Below, piece by piece: positions 24,690 to 35,316 of a DNA stretch of 64,000 nucleotides; position 1 is the stretch's first letter; each line of letters starts with the position of its first letter. A model generated the notes under the pieces. It searched no databases. It was not told where the DNA came from and worked only from the letters and a program-made list of their open reading frames with translations. The DNA lies in assembly GCA_021018815.1 (NCBI GenBank), contig JAITYX010000053.1:248001-312000 (forward strand), read 5' to 3'. Origin of the DNA: Talinum fruticosum (Eukaryota; Streptophyta; Magnoliopsida; Caryophyllales; Talinaceae). Position numbers and translations under genes: made by a program.

Positions 24690-26231
24690 TTTCCTTTCAG
24701 ATTCAGTTCTATGTCTTTGGCAGATACTTGGCTTAAGGAAGTTTTGGTTACAAAGTCAATTCTGGAGATCGAAATATTTCTACTTACAAATGTTATATTG
24801 CATATGCCAGCCAGTAGCCATCGTACTTCTACTAAGAATTGAATCCCAACTGTGTGACGGATCATCAACAATAGAAAAAAGGAGCCTAAAAATAAAAACG
24901 TGAAGGTGAAGCTTGGTGTTGGATTTTTCTTACATGACAAGTCATAATGGAAGGTGCAAGTGCAAAGTAAATTTTGGAAAGCTAGCGTAATAATATTCTT
25001 CCGCTGTTTTTCTACTACTATAGCAGAGGATACCTGGATACATAACTTTTAAACTAGTTTCGAGCAATGTAAGTAAAATTAGAGTTTACCATTGTAGCTT
25101 CTTGAGGGTTTCTAAAGCAAGTGGTTAGTTACAATACTAATAATGGTTTCATTTTCAATGGGCAGCTATAATGTTTTGACAATTGAGTGTTATGATTTAT
25201 AAAATTCATATTTGTAGTTTTTGTTAGATTGATGTTTCGGTCATAGTTTTCTGCTTGTTTATACGAGGTAATTTTTACTTAAGAATTGTATTGTTTTTTT
25301 CTTTTCTTATTTATTATAAGGATTGATTTCGTATTGCTACAAGGAAAAAACACAACTTCCACAAACGGTGTTCGATGCAAATCACAATGTAGGCATGAGA
25401 GTTTTCCGTACTTATCCCATTCATCTACCTCAACGCATTTCCCTACTAAAATGCTATAAATGAATCTTAAAATTGGTAACTTACTGAGAAATGACAATAA
25501 CCCCAGCATTTCATCATCTATAAGGGCACTGAGAAGGAAAAGGAGGACAAAAGTAAACACCTAAATGGAGGGACTCTTGGGGTGACATTTGTTTTCATTT
25601 TTTGTCCTGTTTTTCGTTTTCAGAATATCCATACATTGTTTCATACTGCTCTAGTTCTACCCTAGTGTTCTCTCGCTCTCTATCAATCTTAAAATCTAGT
25701 ATTCATGCACCTCTAATGTTGAAGGATAGAATGATCAGCAACGATTTAAGGTGTCAACAACAGGTAGCCTTGACAAATTATTCATTCAAATCAATTTCAA
25801 GTGAAGTCATCTTTAGATTGATTATATTCGGGTTAACAAGATTCCATTAAATTTCTCTTTCGGGTTAGACAGTTTTTGATTCGGGTTAACTTTTGGTTGA
25901 TTTTTATCAAATACACTTCTAATATAAAATTAATTGAGTCAGATGCTCCTAGTAAGCAATTAGTATTATAATGGGTACAAAGCTAGACCTACCAATCATA
26001 TCATTCAATTCAGGTACATGTTATGTTAATTTCAAGTCGAATCATGCTTGAGATAGGTTCGAGTTTGAATCGGATTAACTTCAAGTCAATTTAAATTTGG
26101 TCCGATGAACATAGTTTGTAAAAACAGCTAACTTTGTTACAAATTTCTGATAGTGTTTGGTTCACTTTGGTTCAATTTGAATTTGGGGTCTACTTTCATG
26201 TGATGTGAGGATGTTTCAAATGTTAAATTGA
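24690..26231. other. Intergenic region upstream of the fucosidase gene
   Basis: AT-rich, with repeated TTCGGGTTAAC-type strings around 25828-25890 and similar TTCAAGTCGA/TTCAAGTCAA strings at 26030-26090. I see no convincing ORF, RNA gene or element ends. It should contain the promoter of the fucosidase gene, but no TATA box stands out at a suitable distance. Confidence 0.5.
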
Positions 26232-26411
26232 ATGTGGTTCTGGAGCATTTGGTTTGGATTTTGGGTCCCGGTCAGTTTTGCCGGGTGTAGAAAATCTGAG
26301 AATAAAAAGGCAATAGGTGGGGGCCAAAAAAAAAAAAAAGAAAAAAACTCCCGTAGTCATAGCCCCGTCTCAAGTAAGCAGACAGCCAACAGTCCAATCT
26401 CTCCTTTCGCC

Positions 26412-29400
26412 ATGTCTAAACCCGAGCAGCAGCTGAAAGCGCTCATCTACCCGCCGGCCATTCCACCATTGGCCCTCATCATCCTCTTCCCTCTGCTCTT
26501 CTCCTCTATCCCTTCTCATTTCTCTCTCCTCCAACCCCCACCTCCTCTTCCAATTCTACCCATCCCCACCTCCCACCAGCTCTCATGGCAGTTCACAGAA
26601 ATGGCTTTATTCTTCCACTTCGGCCCCAACACCTTCACCAACTCCGAATGGGGCGACGGAAGAGCCGATCCTTCGGTCTTCTTCCCCGCCAATTTCGACC
26701 CTCGTCAGTGGATTTCCGTCGCCAGATCTTCTGGATTTTCTCGCGTAATCCTGACGGTGAAGCATCATGATGGGTTCTGCCTTTGGCCTTCTGATTACAC
26801 CGATTACTCTGTTCGATCGAGCAAGTGGAGAGATGGAAATGGCGATGTAGTTGGTGAATTAGCTGCTGCTGCTAAAGAAGGTGGGGTTGAGTTGGGTATC
26901 TATCTCTCTCCCTGGGATCGCCATGAGAGTTGCTATGGGAAGGCTCTTGAGTACAATGAGCATTATTTGGGTCAGATGAATGAATTGCTCACCAGGTAAC
27001 TGGTCATTCTTTTGCTTCTGATTTTAGAAATGGTATTCGATAAATGATTATAATTAAGTTATTTTGTTTTAGCTCTTTTGGCCATGTGTTACTATGATTT
27101 TGTGCATTAGATAGTTGACATTGTATTTTCTCAGTGCTTCTATAGGTATTGTGACTAGGTGCGACAGTATAATCTAGAGAGCTAGATATCAATATAATCT
27201 GGATAAAAGCATGAGTTTTGCTCTTTTGCCAACTGTTATCTAATTAATTGGTCTACTTACTTAAGTATGCTGGATATGTAAAATGAATCCTCCAGAAAAA
27301 GATTTTTTTATAAAAAAATCATGAATTCAATCCGACCACTGTTAGCTTGGAGGAGCTTATGAGTTCATTAAGATTGTGACAATGCAGCCATATCCTTGCG
27401 TTTGGGGTGCTCTTCTTTACTGCTTTTGGAATACATGGATGTATTGAACTGGTAACATTTGGTTATGATCAGTTATTTGTTGATTTTTGTTCTCTCGGGA
27501 AATGTAGCAGACTATGTTTCACTGTCTAATGGGAAAGGGGATAGGATAAATGAGGTGGGGTTATTAGTTTGGAGAAGGGATTGAAAAGGACTTCAGGGTG
27601 AGTTCAATTGAAATGAACAACAAGGTTGATGTTTGGACACCTGTAACAAGTGTCATCTGAAACATGACACATCTAAAGGGAGTTTGCACAACCAAAGAGT
27701 CTTGGTTATCCTGTACATTTTAGTTTTGCACTTCAGGATGTTAAAGAGGATGAGAAGGATTGTATTCTTTGTAGTTGTAGCCAAAGATTTTGCTGTTTTG
27801 TTTGTGGCCTGATTAGCACCCCTCCCAATAGCACTCAAGAATTTATAAAATATGAGGGTTTATGAAGATTGCTTGTATTGGACCAAGTTCATTTTTGAGA
27901 TGACTGACAGGGATGTTGTTAGTGATTTCTGATTCCTTCATCGTTTCATGGACGAGACCTGTCCTTGTGGGGATATTGGGGAGTGGTGACAATGGATGTG
28001 TTGTATCTCTGTAGCAATTTCCACGTTGTAATCTGAACTTCAGATGTCTCTTTTAATAAAGAAAGAAAAAGAAAAATCCAATCAAATGTTAGAATATTTA
28101 GGGTATGAAGCGGATGCAGCATGTGATTGGGCAGGGTACACGGATTATGTGGCATGCTGTGTGCTTCTATATCTGATGGTTCTTCATTTGATTTGGGGAC
28201 TTTGCATTGCTAGTTCAGTTATCAATCAACAATGCCATTAAAAAATACAATTTGTAATAATTTCACATCTCAATCCAAAGCTAGAAAATCCTCCCCCGCC
28301 CTTTTCCTTCTTTTGGCTGGTAATGTTGAGTTGTGGCAATGGTGTACTCAAGTACTATGCTGCTTATTGAGTACCTTTATTTTGTTAATTTGCCTATTTT
28401 GGTGTGAGGGGAAGCATAGAGGTTAATTTATATAAGATTTAAACCCAGGTCTCTATCAGCAAACTCTAGAGACTTTATGTACCAATCTTGGAAATATCTG
28501 TGTCATTTATTATATTTTTAATGATTCCGAGGATTTCAACAATTGAGTAGTTCGTTAACTTGCATTCTCTGCATATTGCATCCATTGTGCTCTTGCTTTA
28601 AAGTTGTTTTTGTTGCTTCTTAGTTCTTATCATCCGGTCATCTGAGGTACTTTTACTTTATTGCTTCCGTTAATCAATATAAATTTGCATATGATCTCAA
28701 TTTTATTTTTCTTTTGGCATTGTTGAGCATGCTGTGTTAAACAATTGAGTTTGGAGCTAAAACTTGTTGGCAGTTGCTGATATTCTGTCCACCTAGAGTA
28801 GTATAGATTGATTTTTGTAAATGAAAACATGTTTTCTACTTCCTTCGGAAGTAATGCCAGCTGGTATTTAGTGAAGCAAGTGCCTTAATGAAGCAGATAT
28901 GGGGACATCAAGGAGATATTTTTGGACGGTGCCAAAGGAGATGGGGAGAAGGACATGGACTATTTCTTTGACGTCTGGTTTGATGTGATTCATCAACTGC
29001 AACCTGGGGCTGTAATCTTTTCTGACGCTGGACCTGATATCCGATGGGTTGGAGATGAAGCTGGTTTTGCAGGATCTACTTGCTGGTCTTGTTTTAATAG
29101 AAGTGCTGCAAAGATTGGCGGCACTGATCCCTTGTAAGTTCTCACATTCTGTGTTTGCTACGTATTGGTGCTGGTGCTACAAAGATGGGTTATAATGAAG
29201 TGTCAAATGTTCACACAATCACACTTATTTCATAATGTTGAATGCCTGAATTAGGTACTTAAGGTGAAATAAAGAATTCGAGCTGTTTAATTTGTAAATG
29301 CTGTAGGGTTGACACTCTGCCAGACTGCAAGACCTCAAGCTGAAAAGGTTGTTGTTGGGCAGGTTTTCCGTTTTAGATTATGGTTGAATAAAGCGAGATG

Positions 29401-30393
29401 CCTTGCTGAACTGCCCACTTCTTTTGTAGTAGGCTGTCAATACTTTTGAAAAAAGGGTCCAATAGAGACAGCAGCTCTGCAATTTAGGGTTAAGACTAAG
29501 GCTGCATGCATTTGACCGTCTCATACATTTGCCTAAGTGGGAGTCTGGCATTTGAATTTGCATTGTTTCAGATTAGAGTTTCTTCATTATATTGTTGACA
29601 ATCTGAAGATGCTTTTGAACATGTAAGATACTTGCAAGGAGGAGACCTACATGGGCATGATTGGGTACCTTCTGAATGTGATGTCTCCATCAGACCTGGC
29701 TGGTTTTGGCATGAATCTGAAGCCCCAAAATCTGCTTTAACCCTTCTAGACATCTATTACAATTCAGTGGGCAGAAACTGTCTCTTGCTGCTAAATGTTC
29801 CTCCAAATTCCTCTGGTCTTATATCTGAAGAAGACATTCAAGTTCTTCAAGAATTTTCTAGGCTTCGGAGTTCCATATTCTCCAATAATCTAGCAAAGAA
29901 TGCTATTGTGATTGCCAGCAGTACACGAGGACAAACCGGTAACTCTCCCTTTGATGCTCAGCATGTCATTGAAGAGAGTATATATACATACTGGGCCCCA
30001 GCAGAGGACCAGACTGATTGGTTTCTGTACATAGACTTGGGAAAGACCATATCTTTTAACGTCTTGCAACTTCAGGAGCCAATTCAGATGGGTCAGAGGA
30101 TCATAAGTTTTCATCTTGATGTCCTTAACGACTGTGGAGAATGGCAAAAAGTTGTGAATGGCACCACAGTTGGGTATAAGCGGCTTTTGCTGTTTTCCAG
30201 AGTACAATCCCAGTACTTGAGGTTGGTCATTGAAGAGGCTCGTGCAGACCCGCTCATTTCCTACATTGCAGTTCATCTGGATCCTTATTCTAACCTGACA
30301 AGCTTATCTGATAGTCAAGTTCTTCAACAAGTTGAAAATATCATTCTATCTTCCACTGAGTATGGGAAAATGTCCTTCAGAAGTCTAATCTAG
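26412..30393 (+). CDS. FUC1: Alpha-L-fucosidase 1 (GH29), three exons
   Basis: Exons 26412-26995, 28897-29133 and 29628-30393 join to 1587 nt (528 codons plus TAG) with GT-AG introns of 1901 and 494 bp. The protein matches Arabidopsis FUC1 along its length (FLHFGPNTFT-type start, ILTVKHHDGFCLWPSDYTDY, LSPWDRHE, DGAKGDGEKDM, IFSDAGPD, CDVSIRPGWFWH, YYNSVGRNCLLLLNVPPNS). GH29 fucosidases release alpha-linked fucose; the plant FUC1 group is thought to act on 3/4-linked fucose of glycans outside the cell. The Asp of the LDGAKG motif (about residue 205) is the expected nucleophile. A hydrophobic stretch at residues 16-33 may be a signal peptide or anchor, followed by a proline-rich stretch. The second half resembles the C-terminal beta-sandwich. 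The start is the ATG in CGCCATGTC; an in-frame ATG at 26232 lies upstream of the conserved part and is less likely. No stops or frameshifts: apparently functional. Confidence 0.95.
26996..28896 (+). other. Fucosidase intron 1
   Basis: 1901 bp, donor GTAACT, acceptor GAAGCAG. It is AT-rich with short spurious ORFs; I see no nested element with recognisable ends. The split codon (AG|A) is restored across it. Confidence 0.85.
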
Positions 30394-30703
30394 TCAAGGC
30401 TCCCTGTCAGTGTCTTGAGGTTTGCAGCATTACTTTGTATCTCGAGCATCTTTTTATTGTTGGAGTTCTGATTGTCAATTATAAGTTCCAGAGAGTGAGT
30501 GTTGCCTGCTTATCAATCCATTGCTTGTAAAGGGGTAGAAGGAATGTGTTGTCACATTCTTGCTGTAAATTATAGACATGCATGGTTCAATTGTATTTTC
30601 TTTTCTCTTCATAAGCCAATTGAATGTAATTCTCTACTTCCCCATGTTGGACGCCGATTGGAGTCTGTATATTATCAGGCCTGTTCTGTAGTACGTGGTC
30701 AAC

Positions 30704-30892
30704 CATGTAATGCAACTGAATTGTAATTGTATCATTAATGAAAGTAATCGTCCGAGTTTCAACAAGTTCATGAACGATTGCCATCTATGATTGAATTGTA
30801 CTATATTATCAGGGCTCATATGTAATGCAACTGAATTATAACTGTATTGGACTCCATATGTAATGCAAACTCAATTATAACTGTATTGGTTA
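30704..30892 (+). repeat. Short degenerate repeats in the fucosidase 3' flank
   Basis: Three degenerate copies of ATGTAATGCAACTGAATTGTAA-like sequence begin near 30704, 30820 and 30860. They lie where the 3' UTR would end. No clear AATAAA signal is seen; AT-rich TGTAA strings may serve as polyadenylation elements. Confidence 0.55.
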
Positions 30893-30908
30893 TAATCCAA
30901 GTTTCATA

Positions 30909-31200
30909 TATTATGGTTAATGATAATTTAGGTAAAACCCTTATGAGAAGGGTTACTGTATACTATTTTTTACCCTTTGCAAAAAAATAAAAATAAAAAG
31001 AAGGTTTCATCAAGATCATGGATGATTGCCTCAGCTTCAGATTCCATCCATGACGGATCAACTGATGATGGCTGAAACTTTGTTTAGGAAATTCAGCAGT
31101 AGCACCATTAGGATCTTATGTTACTGTTCTTAATCGTTGTTCATTAACTTAGGCATCCTTTCTCACAAGGTTTCTACCTAAATTATTATTAACCATAATA
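30909..31200. mobile_element. Fold-back (MITE-like) element
   Basis: Inverted arms of about 44 bp: 30909-30952 (TATTATGGTTAATGATAATT start) pairs with 31157-31200 with a few mismatches. Length is 292 bp with no ORF. No TSD is clear (immediate flanks differ), so the superfamily is not assigned. Confidence 0.6.
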
Positions 31201-31400
31201 GATGAAAGAAGTGGAGAGGGGGAACAACCCTTTGAAAAAAAAAAAAAAAAAAAAATTTCATCAAGATCATGGATGATTGCCTCAGCATCAGATTCCATCC
31301 ATGACGGATCAATTGATGATGGCTGAAACTTTGTTTAGGAAATTCAGCTGTAGCACCATTAGGATTTTATGTCACTGTTCTTAATCACTGTTCATTTACT
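30972..31400 (+). repeat. Direct duplication of about 175 bp overlapping the fold-back element
   Basis: 30972-31149 and 31227-31400 both run from ACCCTTTG through an A-rich tract, TTTCATCAAGATCATGG and on to GTTCATT, with a handful of differences. The left copy lies inside the fold-back element; the right one lies outside. Confidence 0.75.
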
Positions 31401-32075
31401 CCATTCTCTCTCCTTGCTTGTGTGAAAGTTATGAAACTTGAAACCGAAGTGAAACTAATGTGAAAAGTTGTCAAACTAAACACAAGAAGATTATTATTAT
31501 GATCAGCAACATTGGGAAAACTTATTATTTCTCTAAGGTGCGTGAGATCCTCAATCTCACACACAAGTACAATTAATTTCAAAAAACATGGTTGGACAAC
31601 AATCTAATTTAACGGAGTTCTTAACTAACTATGCTCTTAAATTTTGCATTTATTCATAAATGTTATAAACTTTGTCTGCTAGTTTTGAGTGTCATTGAAC
31701 TCGTCCAAGTCATATTTAAATGCCGCTCTAACCGATAATTTCTGGTTAAAAATATTAAAATAATAGTTTTAACTGAACTTTTAGTGACTTGAAGAAAGGA
31801 AATCTTAAGGCTAATTGCTCCCTCCAAACCTAAAACTTGCATGAGAAAACAATGATGATCTACCACAATCAATGATTACCAGCATCACGATCTTCACTGA
31901 TCTGAACCATCGACGACATTTTCCTTGCTGATGAAACGAATTTTCTAGGGTTTGAGTGGATATCGCAGAGACGGAAGGAACAAAGAGAAAGTAGTGAGAG
32001 AAAATGTTGTTCCTTGGGTTTGGAGAGAAGCAATTACGACTAGACTTTCATTATTTTTTGGGACTTTAAGTCTTC
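31401..32075. other. Intergenic DNA, nothing recognised
   Basis: AT-rich sequence without convincing ORFs or element ends; it forms the left flank of the LINE tail. Confidence 0.5.
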
Positions 32076-32090
32076 AAAAACTCAGTCAAA

Positions 32091-32802
32091 TTCGAGACGA
32101 GATCTGGAAGAGAACTGGGCAAATTTCATTGCAATCGCTTGGGCATGTTGGAATGCAAGAAACAAGTGGCTCTTTGACAAATCAATCTTCAATCTCAGCA
32201 CCATAGCTAGCAAGACAGTAGCAAGTATGGATGAATTAAGAGGTGCGCAATCGAGGCTCGAACATTCGAAGACACCAGTGCTAGCTTCCTGGCAAGGTCC
32301 GAGCATGGGGTTGATAAAACTGAACTTCGATGGTGCTAAACTAGGAGAGTGGGGATCTGGATTTGGGGCAGTAGCGAGAGATTCCAATGGACAGATAATT
32401 TTCTCGATTTCCTCTCAAGAGGTGGTTTTTGATGGGCCTAAACTTGTGGAAGCTAAAGCCTATTTGTTTGCCCTCAAAAAGCTAATGAGTATGGACTCAA
32501 GTCAATCATCATGGAGGGGGACTGCCTAAGTCTCAAAAGAGATTGCCTAAACACTGAGTTGGGCCTTTTAATTCAGGATACTTTAGTACTAGCTTATATT
32601 TTTGATTTCTGTTCTTTTGCCTTTGTTTGTAGAACGAGAAATAGGGTAGCTCATGTCCTTACTCATCTACAACCCTATGATTTTAATATTAGAGGTTGGT
32701 TGGATGGGGGCCAGATCATATCCTCGATTTGGGTGCAATTGATGTTTGTAACTCATTTCTAAGTTAAGTTAATATAACCCTATTTTCATCCCAAAAAAAA
32801 AA
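32091..32802 (+). mobile_element. 5'-truncated LINE carrying only the C-terminal RNase H-like region
   Basis: A 15-bp TSD (AAAAACTCAGTCAAA at 32076-32090 and about 32803-32817) brackets a 0.7-kb insert ending in poly(A). Two reading-frame pieces encode the plant LINE RNase H-like domain: IKLNFDGAKLGEWGSGFGAVARD (about 32310-32380), VEAKAYLFALK, then MEGDCLSLKRDC (32511) and RNRVAHVLTH (about 32640). Truncation at the 5' end is the usual outcome of target-primed reverse transcription. One frameshift near 32500. Confidence 0.85.
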
Positions 32803-32817
32803 AAAAACTCAGTCAAA

Positions 32818-33560
32818 ATTAATTTTTTTATATTTAACCAATAACTACTTGCTACAATGATATTTTAATATAACTTAAACAAGTTCAATGACAATCAAAG
32901 GTAGTGAAAATAATTTACGGAATTCATGAATAAATTTCAAAGTTCAAGGTCCTATTTGTCTAATAAGGATTAATTGCATGATATTAAAATTAGGCTCTTG
33001 AATCTATATCTTTTTTCATTTTTGTTAATTTTGTATTTAAAAGGCTAAAAAATTATTAAGAATATGCATAGGATACAGGTTCAGCTATTGATGATACTAA
33101 AAAATACACCCTCTAAATACTCAAGACAAACCTTATATTAAAGGACTTTCGGGACCTAAGTTATTGTAGCAAACTTTCAATTTTCATTCATAAAGTCTCA
33201 AAGTAAATAATGAGGAAAAAGATACTTTTATAAACATGCAATATCTAGGAATTCCAAGTTAGGATATTATAATGACTATCATATATCAAAGTCAGTACGA
33301 TTAATAGAGTTCAAGAGGGGAAAAAGCGAGAGGAAGAGATAATAAAGAGGAGAAAGGGAAATTTAGATAGAAGGATAGGGAAACATCTCTATACTTTGCA
33401 ATAGTAATTCAATATGTAATAATTTATGATGTTTAGAGGGTGAGGGAAGAGAGGGAAATAAGTAGAGTTTGATGAATTTGCCAGTCCAAGGGTAGTGCAC
33501 AGAAAATCGGTAGCGTAGCAAACGAAAAGAAAAGGTAATTGGATAAACTAACCCGAAACA
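32818..33560. other. AT-rich intergenic DNA
   Basis: No convincing ORF or RNA gene. Its last ~35 bases (AAGAATAAGACAACACCACC and neighbours) match the tandem repeat that continues right of the copia element at about 58463, showing that the copia element inserted into that repeat. Confidence 0.6.
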
Positions 33561-33586
33561 AGAATAAGACAACACCACCTTGTTTT

Positions 33587-34226
33587 TGTTGGAAAAACCT
33601 CAAAGTTGTCCTTCGTGGGTTGTTTGTCTTTTGTGAGTTATTTTTTTATTCCCCAAGTTGACAACATTATGGTGATTTTTGCTTCCCTATGCATGCCTTG
33701 GTGTCCAAGGTGAATTTTTACAGTGAGTTTTGCTTGGTTTTATTCATTTGTCTTTGCCTATATTAGAAGGCTTGTGTAATGAGTTTTACATAGAAAATTT
33801 TAGATTCAATCCTTGCATTAAAGTGCAGAAAATTCATCCCTTTGTTCCATCTCCGATCCATGTATAACCACACCAAAAATACGTTTAATCTCTTCCAATT
33901 AAATTCTCCTAAAGACAGAAATCATAACCTCTAAATATAGACATATTTAGACATTGAGTCAAGTACTCCTAGTTAATTAATTGGGAGTACATCCGATTGA
34001 TTAACACTGTGTTAATCCTAAGGAATGACCACCCATGTGAAGTTTGCACCGTAACTTTAACGAAATCGTTCTTAGGATAGTGGCTACGCCACAACATGGT
34101 TTGATTTTTTATTTCAATGTTATTACATATTGAAGAGTTACTAACTCGTTTAATTGGTGTTTTATATGAACTAAATTAAGTTGCTCAATTTCTGTCAAAG
34201 CAAAATGACTCAATCCTAATTGTTTG
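33587..34226 (+). repeat. 5' LTR of the large copia element, 3' end eroded
   Basis: Matches 57854-58353 from TGTTGGAAA through the TCCTAATTG string near 34215, but contains about 190 bp (around 33650-33840) that the 3' LTR lacks. The expected TTTCCAACA end and the primer-binding site are missing; about 25 bp later gag begins. Confidence 0.8.
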
Positions 34227-34248
34227 GTGTTTTTGGTTATATACAATT

Positions 34249-34671
34249 ATGGCTTTTGAATATACTATTCTTGATATTTCTAAACTGGAATCTTTAGATG
34301 GCAAAAATTATAATTGTTGGGGCTATTAGAATGAAATTTTATCTTGAGCAAATTAAGGTTGTTCATGTCTTAGAACATAAAATTGTTTCGAAAGAAAATG
34401 ATGCTAAAATTAAATATGAACTAAAATTTGCTAAAGATGATAAAATTTCCATAGGTATGTTGTTGCATCATATGTCTAATGCTTTACTTGATAGATGCAT
34501 GAAATTTGAAATTGATGCAATTAAAAAGAAATATGAAAATGATGAAGCCGGGTCTAAACGATTTGTTATCGATAAATGGTTCAACTTTCATATTGAAGAG
34601 AAAAAACCTATTATTGACCAAATTCATTAATATGAGAATTTGTGTTCATCTATTGCGTCCGAAGGACTTAG
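34249..34671 (+). pseudogene. Copia gag, first part
   Basis: The ATG at 34249 opens a short gag start (MAFEYTILDISKLESLDGK, then NYN-W, the usual copia pattern), stopped by TAG after about 25 codons. A second frame (34298-34630) continues gag-like helices. Gag is interrupted at 34671 by the gypsy composite (TSD CTTAG) and resumes at 43613. Confidence 0.7.
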
Positions 34672-35106
34672 TGATAGAGAACGGGAAGGGGAAAAGGGAG
34701 AAGAAGAGGGAATTTAGAGGGGAGAGAAGAATTAGAGAGGAAAAGAGGAAGATTTAGAGGAGAAGAGATGAGGAAATTAGCATCTCAATGCTTGATTCAT
34801 ATTTATTTAATACTCAATGTTTCTAAAATACTCTAACATTCCTAATTTATAACAAAAGAATTGAGACTTAAGTCAAGTAAGACAAAATATTGAAACTCCT
34901 TCTCCAAGTAACAAACCAAAACTCTTTCACCAAGTAACAAAAGTAAAACTCTTTTCCCAAGCAACACATCTAAACCACATAAATTTCCTAATTATTATTT
35001 CCTAATAAAAGCAAAACTCCTTCCCCAAGCAACACTTCTAAACCACATAAATTTTCTAATTATTATTTTAAACCTTTTCCTAAAATAAACTTTTGTAAAT
35101 CCATCA
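34672..35106 (-). repeat. Gypsy composite LTR A
   Basis: 435 bp, + strand starts TGATAGAGAACGGG and ends TCCATCA. A direct repeat of LTR B and inverted relative to LTR C. The left edge abuts the TSD CTTAG; the right edge abuts truncated pol. Confidence 0.85.
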
Positions 35107-35311
35107 TTTGTATATTTAGTCCATTTAAACTCACCTTTTCTCATACAGATCGATAATAGGAGCTGTAATGGAACTAAAATCTTTGACAAAACGCCTATAA
35201 AAAGTAGCTAACCGATGGAAACTACGCACCTCGAAATTGTTTTAGGTTTAGGCCATTCTACTATAGCTCTAACCTTTTCAGAATCTACGAAATCCCCTTA
35301 TTAGAAACAAC
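35107..35311 (-). pseudogene. Gypsy RT end / RNase H start, truncated
   Basis: On the - strand, fragments such as [30 protein letters not shown] and KGEFKWT mark the boundary between RT and RNase H in gypsy pol. The remainder of RNase H is replaced by LTR A at 35106. It continues the RT at 38509-38736 across the solo LTR. Confidence 0.8.
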
Positions 35312-35316
35312 AAACC

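Noticed and set aside
26232..26411. In-frame upstream ATG extending the fucosidase by 60 residues
   Set aside because: The extension contains a poly-Lys run from a poly(A)-like tract and no conserved sequence; the ATG at 26412 has better context and precedes the hydrophobic segment.
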